Under the pieces are notes generated by a model. The model was not told the DNA's origin, searched no databases, and was given only the letters and a program-made list of their open reading frames with translations. The position numbers and the translations under genes are program-made. Source: Diplosphaera chodatii (Eukaryota > Chlorophyta > Trebouxiophyceae > Prasiolales > Stichococcaceae). Taken from it: a stretch of 64,000 nucleotides of DNA. The stretch is from NCBI GenBank assembly GCA_032358165.1, contig JAALGY010000041.1:186001-250000 (forward strand), given 5' to 3'. Positions 10,733-21,254 of the stretch are shown piece by piece (position 1 is the first letter of the stretch; each line of letters opens with the position of its first letter).

Positions 10733-13700
10733 TCACCGAATGACGGCCTCCTGGTGTGCCTCCCGGCAGCACGCCTCCACGATGGCCACCAGCTGCTCCT
10801 GCGCATCATGGAAGTCACACACATCAGCCCAGTTGCTGCTGAGTTGCAACCTTGCACGACGGTGATTCCAGGCCTTCCTATGCTCTGAGTCCAGGTTTTG
10901 TCATCACCATCATCAGTCATCATGATACTGTTCCCTCATGCCAGCATGTCCACACACACACATACACAGACACATGCACATCTGCCCAGGTGTGTGCGGG
11001 GTGTGAGGACTTTCAGACCCTCCACGAACTCAGGAACAAGTGGTCCAGCAATGACGTCTGCCCGATGCCCTGCAGCTGACAGGAAGCGCACCTCTGTCTG
11101 GCCGACGGAGAAGCCGCCCTGGCCGGGCCCCGTGCCGAAGGCGGCGTCGCGGCGGGCGAGGGAGGCCATGACGCCCCGCCGGGCGGCGGTGCGCGGCGAG
11201 GACAGCAGGATGTCGTCGTTGAGGTCCACCAGGCCGCGCGGCATGTCCTCCGTCACCCACGGGTGCGCCAGCACCTGCACGTAATTAATTAATTATAAAA
11301 ATAATCATTAATTAATTATGGTTGCCGGACCAAGTTCAAGCAACTGCGCCAAGCGCCAGTGCGAGAGGAGCTGTCTGAGTTCAGCGCTATTTATGGGGTA
11401 CATGTGACATTATGAACCGGCTGGTTGAGGCAACCAGAGTTCTGCGAGCTGGGGGTGGTGTGGGGTCCATGGTGTTCAGGTCCCACCTCTGGGACGGTGA
11501 TGCGCTTCGCGGGGTCCGGCGTCAGCATGCGCGACAGCAGGTCCTTCGCCCCGGGGCTGGCACGGGGGATGGGGTTGGTGATGCCCGAGTGGATGCGCGG
11601 GTACCTGCAATGAGCGTTGCCATGGATGAACACATGGGCGCAACAAGCTGTCATGTGCAGCGGGCATCAGATTGCACCATGTCGAGGGGAGCCCCTCAAC
11701 AGCTCGAGCACCTGTGAGAATGTCTGACTGGTGTCTACAATCTGCGCAGGTGCGAGGATTGCGCCAGACGCTCTGCAGTGTTCGGCCTATGTACTGCCCT
11801 CACATCTAGATGATTGGTTACATGATTGTGCAATATGGTAGTCTGCTGTGGAAGTAGGCTTGGCAGGTCGATCTCAGCAGCCTCGGGCGGCGTGCGCCGG
11901 ACACCTTGTGCAATCGGATGTGGTTCTCAGGCTGGAACCGCAGGTAGCATGGTCAAGGCACCCATAGCTTGTGCAGCTGGGCGGAGGGCACCAGGGGGCG
12001 CCAGCTCCTCCTGGGGGACTTGTGGCACTATAGATATAGTCACAGAACTGAGACATGTTTACCGCCCAAGGAAGTACTCACATCTTGCGCAGGCGGGCAG
12101 AGGGCGCCAGCTCCTCCTCCGACATCTTCAGGAAGGGGAAGACGCCCGCCAGCATCACGAACAGCGTGCAGCCGCACGACCACACGTCCACCTTCTTCCC
12201 GTCATACACCTTCTCGCTCATCACCTACGTGCATCGCATGGGTCGGACTTCAAACCCAAAGTACTGGGTGGGTGTGCAGAGTCGAGCCTGGGCATTCAGC
12301 GGCATGGGCAGGGTGCAAGTCAGCACCCAAATGTGGCGCGCAGGCCTCTCCGGCACACATCTCAGTTTCCAGCTTGTGACGACCATGGCAATGGCACTGG
12401 TGAGAGCTTGAGCCCCCCGGCCAAGATCACGCACCTCGGGCGCCATGTACTCCGGGGTGCCGCAGGCAGTGATGCAGTTGCTGCCCATGGACTTGGAGTA
12501 GCCGAAGTCGCACAGCTTCACCTGCGCCGGCTGCCCCGCCGTGAAGCCGTTGTGCAGCAGCACATTGTCCAGCTGCAGGGTGGGAAACCTCAATCACAGA
12601 ACTGCACCAGCATGACTTGGAAGCTCATCTGCACCCAGTTAAAGCAGGACACAGTGCAATATGTGCATGAGCCTACTGCTGCTGTTCTTGGCTTACTGGC
12701 ACGAACCAGCAACGAAAGACAAAGGCAGGGATGATAGGGAAGGAGGCAAAAGGAGAGGGATGCGAGCGCACCTTGACGTCGCGGTTGGCGATGCCCAGGC
12801 GGTGGCAGTAGTGGATGGCCACAATCATCTGCTGGAAGATGCGGCGGGCCTCCTTCTCTGGCACGCTGGTGCCCTGCAGCGATAAGCCGGCAGCCTTTAG
12901 TCGCGTCAGATCAGCCGCTTCTGTCACGGTGCTGCCCTCCCACTGCTATCGTCATGATCGAGTGGCACACGGCATGATGTACAGCTCCGGACGAGCCTGA
13001 GAACAGGGTGCTGGCGCCCAGCAGTTGCCATCATGTGGACACACATCAGCATGGCAGCGCAGCCATCAGAGGCAGGGCCCCTTGCAAGCGGTCAACAGCA
13101 GGTGGAAACGCATGAGCTGTCTGAACAGTGCTCTGCCCCCTTGAAGTGTATGTAGTGCACGTGGCCCTGGTGCGTACCTTGCGGTTGACGTGGTCGGCGA
13201 TGTAGTCGGACAGGTCGCCGCCGTTGGCATACTCCATGGCGATGCCCAGGTGGTAGGGCGTCAGGAACACCTCCTCCAGCCCCACGATGTGCGGGTGCTG
13301 CAGGCACAGCCGCTGGTTCAGCAGCTCCCTGCGCAGCGGCAGCATGCAGGCGTCAGCTCACTGACGTACGTTTGACAGGTTTGTGATGAGCGCCATGTCG
13401 CATAAGCAGGCTGACTTGAGATGGCCCTGAGCACGCAACATTTCAGAGTGCATCTGCAGCAGTATTGCACTGCACCGTGTGCAGCGGTTGCAGCACAAGA
13501 TCGACCGTGGTCAGGGGGCGAGGGAGGGCCACACCTGAGGATGGACTTGGCCTGCATATTGGAGCCGCGCTTGATGAACTTGATGGCGACCTCGTTGCCC
13601 GTCTTCAGGTCCACCGCCAGCTGCACGAAGCCGTGCGAGCCCCTGTATACGCTTGGACTCTGATAAGAATTCTAGCAATGCGCAGGAAAATGTGGTGCCA

Positions 13701-15182
13701 CGCACGCTCCGCATTCATGTTTTGTACACAACCAGAAGTCCAACGCTACTCGGACATTCAAAAGGCACCTGTTGATGTCTCTGAGCTTTCTGAAGCGCGG
13801 GTGGCCGAACAGCGGCTCGCGGGCCACCATGGCAGCGGCCGCTGCTGCCGCCGCTGCATCCGTTTTCGACGGCTGCGGCGGCGAGGGTGCGGGCTCCAGC
13901 AGCACCTGGCTGGAGGCTGACACCGCCGACTCGCAGCCGCTGGAGCTGGAGCGCGACATGCGCTGCTGGCTGGCTGCTGCCGGCTGCACTGGCGGCGGCA
14001 TCGGCCGCTCCGCGTGCGGGCTGCCGACACTGCTCTGCGGCGACAGGCCGCAGCTGCGGCGGCCGGACCGCTCTGGAAGCGGGCTGCCGACGCTGCTCTG
14101 AGGCGACAGCCCGCCGCTGCGGCGGCCGGAGCCGGCGCTGCGGACGCTGTCCTTGGAGCTGGTGCGCCGGCTGCTGGCCCCGATGCCGCTGGCGCCAATG
14201 AGCGACGCCAGCTTGCCTGCCTTCCCACCCGCCAGCGGGCTGCCGGGCCCGAAGGCCGAGTCATCGCTGCGGACGAAGGCATCGGCAAGTCAGAATCCAA
14301 ATGCACGCTTGTTCACCAGCCCGCGTCACGTAAGTTCGCGTGATTCCACGACCCAAAGTTGGAAGTTGGGGGCTGGCACTCGGGCGTGGTTGCACTGCTG
14401 CACCCACATGTGCAGTACAGGCTGTGCAGCCGGCGCGGCGCTCTTCGTCTTGCGGCGTTTGGCACATGCCGGGACGTATAGAATGACTACACAACAGTTT
14501 TGTAGGCTGCGCTGCGACCGAGTGTGGTCAGGCGATGCTACGATCCGAGTGTGACGTTGATACCGTCTGCACTGGCTGTCCCGCCTTCTATTGCGCAAGG
14601 GCCCAGCGCGCACTGCCGACCCCGCGCATACGCCATGCAGACCATACGTACATACCGCGGTGCAACAAGTGTCAAAGCTGTATACAGCCGATCGCGGGGG
14701 TGCACCCCGATCGGAGGATGCACAAGCTACACGCGGCGAGTACTTCGGCAGCTAGACATGACCCAGCCCCTCAAGCACCAGAGCTGCGGCGCTCGGATGT
14801 CGCATGCTGGTCTGACGCGCTCGATCGCAGGTTGGTCGTCGTCTGCTGGGGTTGCTAGCCCCCTAGCTGACAGCGCAATGACCCACCTGAACACGGAGTT
14901 CTGGCTGCTCCTCCGCCGCGACGGGTTGGCCTGCGGCGTCGCCGGCTTGCCGCCGCCGGCCTGCACCATCGCCCGGATCTGCAGGTCCAGCTGGCTGCGG
15001 CGGGAGGTGCTGCTGTTCTGCTGGCCGCTGGCGCGCCGGCTGGAGGTGGGACTGCCCTTGGGCGACGCCCCGCTGCTTCGTCTGCTGGAGTCGCGGCGGG
15101 AGCCCGGCAGCGAGCCAGTTGGCGACTCGATGACAGCCTCCGGCGCCTCGTCCGCCGCTGACGGCCGCATGCAGGCGAACAT
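10733..15182 (-). CDS. SNRK2: SnRK2-like Ser/Thr kinase, long N-terminus
   Basis: Ten exons: 15182-14887, 14266-13769, 13642-13535, 13328-13178, 12873-12772, 12572-12435, 12224-12082, 11604-11487, 11274-11092, 10798-10733 (600 aa, in frame). Residues 1-~255 are Ser/Arg-rich ([11 protein letters not shown]), with a 21-residue tandem repeat. The kinase domain spans ~258-535: loop [16 protein letters not shown] lysine ~286, SnRK2 hallmark [28 protein letters not shown] (DFG 407-409), [10 protein letters not shown] and [20 protein letters not shown]. The C-terminal tail [15 protein letters not shown] recalls the acidic regulatory helix of plant SnRK2s (osmotic/ABA signalling). The catalytic HRD reads ANRD (N381-R-D): the His is replaced, but the catalytic Asp is present. 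SnRK2s normally have almost no N-terminal extension, so this one is unusual. A cytosolic/nuclear stress kinase is the likely role. The start is the first ATG of the open frame (15182); a second lies four codons on. Confidence 0.88.
11281..11320. repeat. AT-only palindromic patch in kinase intron
   Basis: A 40-base segment of almost pure A/T with TTAATTAAT motifs on both sides of a short A-rich centre, so it can fold back on itself. On the kinase strand it lies directly before the exon 9 acceptor at 11274. Striking in otherwise GC-rich DNA. Confidence 0.7.
11975..12020. repeat. Partial echo of kinase exon 7 end
   Basis: The stretch around 11975-12020 shares GGGCGCCAGCTCCTCCT and flanking GGGCGGAGGGC-like sequence with the 3' end of exon 7 (12088-12120). 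It sits in the adjacent intron and looks like a diverged local duplication of an exon edge. Confidence 0.5.
14005..14130 (-). repeat. 63-base coding tandem repeat in kinase N-terminus
   Basis: Two consecutive in-frame 63-base units (14130-14068 and 14067-14005) each encode SGRRS, one variable residue, [11 protein letters not shown], two variable residues, and ER. Ser-Pro and RRS sites are conserved in both, so they could be phosphosites. Confidence 0.75.
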
Positions 15183-16146
15183 GCTGCCCGCCCGCGCTGG
15201 CGTGGCCTGCTGTTCCCACTTTTATGCCCAAGGTTCGCTTGTGTCGGCAGACGTTGCCCGTATGCACACAACTTTGCTGGTCAGCCGCTGAGGATGATTG
15301 AACGGCTGCACTGGAGCTCTCGTAGGGCAGCCGCGTCAGAAATGGTGGCGGAATGCTATGGAACCTCCTCCGAAGGACATTGTTTTGCTGAGGATCCGTA
15401 GTGCCGATCACGCAATACAAGATGCGCACGTGACATCAAGTGCTCGCTCCGATCGATTGCTGATGCCGATCACAGGCGATACAATATCGAGTCGAGTCGT
15501 AAAGCAGGCCGCTTGTGATCAAACTTGGGCCCTGGGACCAGAGCGCCGCGGCCCGGCCGCCGTCCTGTGCGCGTCCCCTGCAACCACCCCCACAGCTGGT
15601 GCAGTTGCTGTCAACCGCACTACCTGTCAGGTTGCGATCCGAGGCAACTCAGAGCTGCTGAAGAGAGACTGCGCGCGTCTACGCTGCCCAACATTGGCCA
15701 GGCATCGCACAGTACCGCGTCTGCGGCTGAAGGTGATGAGGTTCGCCTGTGATGCACTATTGCACTGCAGCACTACCGTCTGCGCAAAGGTACTGCACCT
15801 CGAAGCTGCGCCTGAAGGCGTCTCAAATGCGTCTACTGCGTCATGAACGCTGCATGACATCTCAAACGGCGGTGGGCTGAAGGCCGCGCAGCATGTTGTG
15901 GCGGCGCGCACAACTGCTCACACCTTTTGGTCTTCTTCTTGCGCTCGGCAGCATAGCAGCTGCTCAGGTAGCTGCTCTACATCTTTTCTGATGCTGCATC
16001 CGACATGCATGCATGTCGCGGCACCAGCATGCATGTGCTATGCCTCTGCATGATCTGCATGTCGGTTCAAGGCTGCACCTGCTGAGTCACATGCATGCTG
16101 AGACCATTGAGCAAACCAACACTTTGATGCATCGACCCATACGCAG
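15183..16146. other. Region upstream of kinase, possible exons
   Basis: Contains the kinase promoter and perhaps upstream exons of the unknown basic-protein gene. One candidate (+) lies between an acceptor at ~15631 and a donor at ~15736, reading RQLRAAEERLRAS in one frame. I could not chain it convincingly to the exon at 16147. Confidence 0.3.
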
Positions 16147-16806
16147 GCGGCTGGAGACTCAGAAGGATCCGGTGCGAGATGTGTTGGCAGCGGTAGGACA
16201 GCCTGCAGTCATCCAGCATCGTCCATAGCACAGCTACACCACCGCAGGATGCACCGCTCGCAGCCGGTTGTGCAGGTGCAGTGGCGTGCACTGGTGCAGC
16301 GCAAGCCCGTCGGTAAGCAGCACAGCAGCTCGGCCAGCAAGCCGGCAAACCGCAGGCGGCACGCCACCAAGCGGCGCACCATCAGCAGGCGCCCCACACC
16401 CCGCAGGACCAGCAAAGGCCCCACAGCAGCGGCGGCAGCGGCGGCGGCGGCGGCCGCAGCAGCCAAGCGACGGCGACAGCCGCCGCCCAGGGGGCGGCCA
16501 GCGCCACCGTTGGCGGTCAGGGGTTCACGGCCGCTGCCGCCGCCGTCACATCAGGCGCTGCGACAGCCGCCGCCACTGCACCCGCCGCTAACCCTAACAG
16601 GAGGGTGGTTGAAAACCGATTCGCCGCAGCCTTCGTACGGCAACGTGCCCACTACGGTGGATGAGCTGCCGATCGTGCTGGACGGGCTGACAGTGATGCC
16701 GCCGCCCTCGGTACCTCCTTACGGCGAAGTGCCAGTGACAGTTGACGAGCTGCCGATTGTGCTGGATGCACGAACGCCTCTATTGCAGCATCCACGGAAC
16801 ATATGA
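16147..16806 (+). CDS. Unknown basic protein, 3' part
   Basis: Two linked exons are supported: 16147-16192 (begins phase 2, reads RLETQKDPVRDVLA) and 16300-16806 (ends at TGA). The intron is 103 bases, with donor GTAGGA and acceptor CAG. Upstream exons are missing from this model. The second exon encodes a strongly basic stretch (RKPVGKQHSSS, RRRHATKRRTISRR), a 13-Ala run, KRRR, a Pro-rich segment, and a C-terminal repeat: YGNVPTTVDELPIVLD then YGEVPVTVDELPIVLD, spaced by Pro-rich residues. No family recognised. The basic runs suggest nucleic-acid or nuclear association; the acidic/hydrophobic VDELPIVLD repeat could be a docking peptide. Both are guesses. A TGTAA follows at 16968. Confidence 0.5.
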   Translation, partial: AAGDSEGSGARCVGSGRTACSHPASSIAQLHHRRMHRSQPVVQVQWRALVQRKPVGKQHSSSASKPANRRRHATKRRTISRRPTPRRTSKGPTAAAAAAAAAAAAAKRRRQPPPRGRPAPPLAVRGSRPLPPPSHQALRQPPPLHPPLTLTGGWLKTDSPQPSYGNVPTTVDELPIVLDGLTVMPPPSVPPYGEVPVTVDELPIVLDARTPLLQHPRNI

Positions 16807-17572
16807 CACCGTTGAGTTGCTGACCCAGCCTCCTGTGTACAGCAGGTTCTACAGCTGATGGCCGTGCTGTGACCTGCTGTCACCTTGCGCCTTAAGCAGT
16901 ACATGTCAAGCGTGCACATGTATACAAAGCACACTGGGTTCACCTTCGTTTGTGGTTTGCTGCTGTTTGTAACCCTGTGCCGATGATCACCGTTGTCAAG
17001 CAGCACGGCTGCTTGTCCACACCACATCTAGCACCCAAGGCCTCCCGAACCCAAGGGGATCATTTGTGCAAGACTTTGCTCGCATCATTGACCCCTTGAT
17101 CATCACCACCGAGCTTCCAGATGCTGTTTTGCCACTGCAGCTCGCAAAGGTCCTGTTTGCGCAGTCCTGATCATCGTCAAGACTCACAAAAGGAGACTGC
17201 GCAGGTGAGGTGGATGCAGCGAATGATGAACAGCAGATTGTGTGTTCCGGAATGCCACCCTGCCTTCCCAGTAGTTCACCGTGCTGGCAATGTGTTTTGA
17301 ATGGGCAGCACCATCGAGTGAACATCATGTGGTTTTGCGCACCTTGCTCTTATATACAAAGCAGTCTGCAGAAAGTGTCTGGGACTCTGCTGCTGAGCTG
17401 TCCAATCATCCATCGGGGAGGTGCAGCCCAGGTTCCTGTGCTCATGTGCTTCAACGTGCGGCGCAGGAGACCTTCTGAGCCTGTGTAACCCACCTCCACG
17501 GCCGCTGCACTGCACAGCAGACGCTTCCAGGAAAGGCCGGACTCAGCGGTCACAACGCAGGACCTGGCAAGC
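16807..17572. other. Intergenic spacer before MLF gene
   Basis: 3' flank of the unknown gene (TGTAA 16968-16972) and the presumptive promoter/5' UTR of the MLF gene. No convincing exon seen. Confidence 0.4.
16968..16972 (+). terminator. TGTAA poly(A) signal
   Basis: TGTAA 162 bases after the TGA at 16806, sense strand. It supports the reality and orientation of the unknown gene upstream. Confidence 0.45.
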
Positions 17573-19619
17573 ATGTTTGGCGGCAGCCGGCGGTACGGCG
17601 GGCAGCCGCGGGACCCGTTCGAGGACATGATGGACCACGTGTTCGGCGGCTCCTTCTTCAGGCCGCCGCTCCAGTCCTTCAGCGGCGGGCGCGGCGGCAT
17701 GGGCGGAATTTTCGATGACCTCAGCCGCAGCGGACCCTCCTTCGGCATCGACCCCTTCTTCGCGGACCCCTTCTTCCGGCAGCCCTTTCAGCCGCCGCCG
17801 CCGCACTACGCCACACCGCAGGTGAGCCGCAAGCTGCTGGCCTGGCACAGCTCTCTGACATCGGGCGATGCCCGGACTCGTGTCAGTGCGCTTGGACCTT
17901 CACTGCTGTACATGTGGAACAGCAGTCCTGAAGTGCAGCGCACGAGCACGGCCTGCATCTGCTCCAGGGCCGGCAGGGGGCGACGGTGGAGGAGGTGCCG
18001 CAGGGTGAGGACGACTGGCCGGCCTCTAACCACCAGCCGCTCATTGAGGAGCCTGATGACGCAGGTGCCTTGGGGCGTCTGTGGGCTGCCAATAGCCTTG
18101 CATGATCCCGCCAACATGTGTGAGCAGCGGAATGGGTACATGCATCTGGACTCAGCATCCATAGCTAGCAGGAGCGTTCGCAGAGAGGGCTGCGCATGGT
18201 GCCAGGATGTCGTCCACGTGCTGACTGTGCGTGCAGGGGGCGAAGGCAGGCCGCGCAGCCGGGGGCCTCAAGCGTCGGCCCGCAGCGATGCACTGCTGCC
18301 CCGGAGCCGCAGCGACGGCCTCGTTGACAGCTGGCTCGGCGGAGGTGTGCCCGGCTGCCTGCTGAGCTGGTGGCAGTGCTTGCTGCCGAAGCCCCCTGGC
18401 CAAATTGGAGTTGTTCAACTTGTCAGATGCATGCCCTGCTGCGATGCATTGTGCGCAGGTCCGCTGCTGCGCTGCTCCGTGCAGAGCCCGCTGCTGATCC
18501 TGAGGGTGTGAGCTCCAGGGAGTTCATGTCCCAGCTGCTGTTCTTGGTGCAGGCGGCGGCGGCGCGTTCAGCAGCAGCATGCAGCAGGGCGGCTTCGGCC
18601 CCGGCGGCAGCTTCAGCAAGAGCACCACCACTCGCCGCGGCCCCGGCGGGGTGAGCTATCTCTCACTGTAACCATCTCCCTCATCAGCAGTGTCCGATCT
18701 TTCGGCGGTGGTGCCACAAAGGGTGCCCTACGTCTGCGGCCGCTGTGCCTCTGTTGCAGCGTGCCCACAGACCATGCTTCCTCTGGTGCGTTCAAGCTCG
18801 TCATCCCAACGCACTCGAGGGTGCGCCTCGCTGTGTGATGCAGACGGTGGAGGTCGAGGAGGTGACGCAGGACGGCGGCACGCACTCCGTCAAGACCACC
18901 CGCCGCATCGGCGACAAGGTGGGCCTTGGTTGCTGAGCAATAGTGCAGCTGGTCAGCGCTGCCGCTCACACGGCCTGCAACTGGCTGTCATTGTCCTTGT
19001 GTCACTGTTCTGGTGTGCAATGCTGACCGCTGCTGCTCTGCCATGACTTCATCGTCTGTGTGGTCGTGCTGACCCGGAGCATGGTAGGTATACCGGCAGA
19101 TGGTGGCATTTTTCGTCTGCAGGGACGCACCACGGTGCGCACCACAGATGTTACAGGGGTGGAGGAGACGCGCGAGACGCTGCACGGGCTCACCAAGTCC
19201 GAGGCGCAGAGCTTTGACGCCGAGTGGGAGGCGCGCGGCGGCCCCTCGCCCGCGGGTGGGCGGCACTGGGTTCTGCCATGCACCCTGGTAGCCTGGTCAC
19301 CACCGTGTCGTGCAATGCCGCAAGATATGGTGTGCCATCTGTTGAGGTAGCGTTTGGGGTGGCACTGTCGTTAGCCCAGCAGTGGCAGGCCGGTCAACCA
19401 GGTGGTCAAGGTAGTGTGGTGGTGCACCACCAAGCAGTCGAAAGGCCGGGCCCCGGCAGTACACCCACACCACTAGCTTCCATGTCCGCTGCAGGGCCGG
19501 TGGAGCAGCAGCGGCGCCCGGGCTGGCTGCGCCTCCCGGGGCTTGGCGGCGGCGGCGGCGGGTCTGGTGGCGGCGGCACTGGCGGCGGCGGCGGGCCCCG
19601 CAACATCACGATCGCCTAG
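17573..19619 (+). CDS. MLF: Myeloid leukaemia factor (MLF) family protein
   Basis: Seven exons: 17573-17821, 17968-18064, 18237-18344, 18553-18650, 18844-18918, 19123-19255, 19495-19619 (294 aa, in frame). The N-terminus begins MFGGSRRYGG, with Phe/Asp-rich segments typical of MLF (DPFEDMMDHVFGG, IDPFFADPFFRQPF). The central part has an acidic patch and RSDALLPRSRSDG. The conserved C-terminal half includes SFSKSTTTRRGPGG, THSVKTTRRIGDKG, GVEETRETLHGLTKSEAQ and FDAEW, the same order as animal and plant MLF proteins. The tail is poly-Gly. MLF proteins are small adaptors shuttling between nucleus and cytoplasm, linked to transcription and protein-aggregate handling; the algal role is not established. 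The gene is convergent with SEC24, and TGTAA follows 121 bases after the stop. Confidence 0.85.
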
Positions 19620-19739
19620 AGCGGGCGATCTGTGGCGCCCTGGGTGTACATCAGGGGATCTGGCAGCTCTGCTGCAGCAGGCACGCAAGCAAGGACATAT
19701 GGTAGGCAGACGTTGAACGCACTCAGATCGGCGGCAGGC

Positions 19740-19744
19740 TGTAA
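19740..19744 (+). terminator. TGTAA poly(A) signal, MLF gene
   Basis: TGTAA 121 bases downstream of the MLF stop. Confidence 0.5.
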
Positions 19745-20201
19745 GCAGGAAGTGTGCGAGGAGCAGCACAGCTTGCATCAGCGGCTGTTCTGCAAAGCCT
19801 ATCAATGGCAGTTCGTTGATACGCAGGCCTCTCCGGCGACAGGTGCATGTATGTCTAGTGAGCAGCTGTCCTTTGCAGTTCGTTACAGCATAGTCTGCTG
19901 CGGCTTCATGAGACATCAGGGTGGACAAACAGGCAGGCAGTGCAGACAGATGGACCAACCCTCAGTGGACATACAGGAGGAGATGTTTAAACCCAAACCC
20001 TCGAGTCCGAACTCAAACTCGCAGCCGCGATCAATTGCGGCCAGGGTTTAGGCCCCTTCAGTATACCCGACCCCTTCTCGAGCAAGCGGCGGGGGAGTGT
20101 GAATTCCACGAGGAACGGGGCGGTTCTTGTTTCACCGGGTCGCTACCAGGAGTCGACCTCTCGTTTTGGGTCTGATTTCACTTCTGTCGACGGAATTCTA
20201 T

Positions 20202-20302
20202 TTTCGAACTCGTAAATTCAAAATTATACCCTAAAAGCCTCAAGTGGGGGGACTCATGGACCAAATGTCCGGAGATGAGAGTGCAATATTTCGAGTTCGA
20301 AA
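20202..20302. repeat. Short inverted repeat, ~100-bp element
   Basis: TTTCGAACTCG at 20202-20212 is matched by its reverse complement CGAGTTCGAAA at 20292-20302. The 79-base AT-rich interior includes CCCTAAAA. The size and 11-bp arms fit a small MITE-like remnant, but no target-site duplication is evident. Confidence 0.4.
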
Positions 20303-20409
20303 TGTAGCATGCTTCAGTGGCTCACGCCACCCCACAGCTTATCAATCCTTCTCTTCTTCTGTCATTCATGGCTCGTGCCGAGCCGGGTACAAGTGCGGTG
20401 AGTGTTAAC

Positions 20410-20480
20410 GCTGCGGTCTGGCGGTCATGGTGCCATTTGTACCGCCGAGTGTACCGGCAAACGACCGGCCAGACCGCAGC
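20410..20480. repeat. Imperfect hairpin, 17-bp stem
   Basis: GCTGCGGTCTGGC-GGTC (20410-20426) pairs with GACCGGCCAGACCGCAGC (20463-20480), leaving one bulged base and a ~36-base apical region with further partial pairing (TGCC/GGCA). A perfect 12-bp palindrome GGTACATGTACC lies just 3' at 20491-20502. The length suits a small-RNA precursor or a cruciform. Confidence 0.55.
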
Positions 20481-21254
20481 CCGTATGATTGGTACATGTA
20501 CCTTGCAGTGCGGACGTTTAGATATTGCGATTCTGTCTGAGTGATTGCAACCGATGCTCAGCTGGCAAAATCTGTCCCCTGCGCGGTTGCAATTCATCAG
20601 CTACCACGCACGCTAGCTCCTTTCGAAGGCTTACCTTGCGGGAGGAATGCCGTTTTCAGCGTCTGTTTCATCGTTCTTATTCATCGTTCTCACAGCCTTG
20701 TTGCAGTTTGTGGTGAGTGAGCTGCACTGGATGCAAGATGTGCTGCACCGCAAAAGGCATGTCGCTGTGCTGAGTGCAGGCGTCAGCTATATCGTGCAAC
20801 GATCGGTGCTGGCGGGGTTGGTGTGTGGATGGTGCCCGCTCAGCATTAGGTTTGTTTCGTTGGGTGTTGGTTGTATATTCAGGGCCTTGCATCTTTTGGG
20901 CCCCGCAGCGGATATGGGCCTTAACTCTTTGCAACGACAATCCCAATCTGTAACACCGTGGAATGAGCTGCCATTCTATCACCCCATGATGTTCCACATA
21001 TGCTGTCCGCAGCAGCACAGCGCCAGGTGGTTCCCATGTTGTCACATGCAGCTGGCGTAACCATATGCAGGCGGTCGCTGCGAGAGCCTGCTGCACTCTG
21101 TTGCAGGTGTAGTGTCTAGTACCACTTCCGCTTGCTTGCACCATCTGATTCCACAACAGTCTGCGGTGGCAGAATGCCCCCGATGATGCTGGAGAGACCA
21201 GCTATGCTGGCACCCATGTCTCCGTTTGAGAGGCTCCAATCCACATTTGGGTCC

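Larger units (their letters stand above)
19620..21254. other. Intergenic region with inverted repeats
   Basis: About 1.6 kb between the convergent MLF and SEC24 stops. Holds TGTAA at 19740-19744. Between ~19985 and ~20500 the composition is unlike its surroundings: AT-rich pieces, telobox-like AAACCC/CCCTAAA words, restriction-site-like palindromes, and two inverted repeats described separately. No open frame here looks like a gene. It could be a degraded mobile element or a regulatory/non-coding RNA locus. Confidence 0.4.

Noticed and set aside
10950..10981. CA-rich patch
   Set aside because: A short imperfect dinucleotide run in an intergenic/intronic context, of no evident function.
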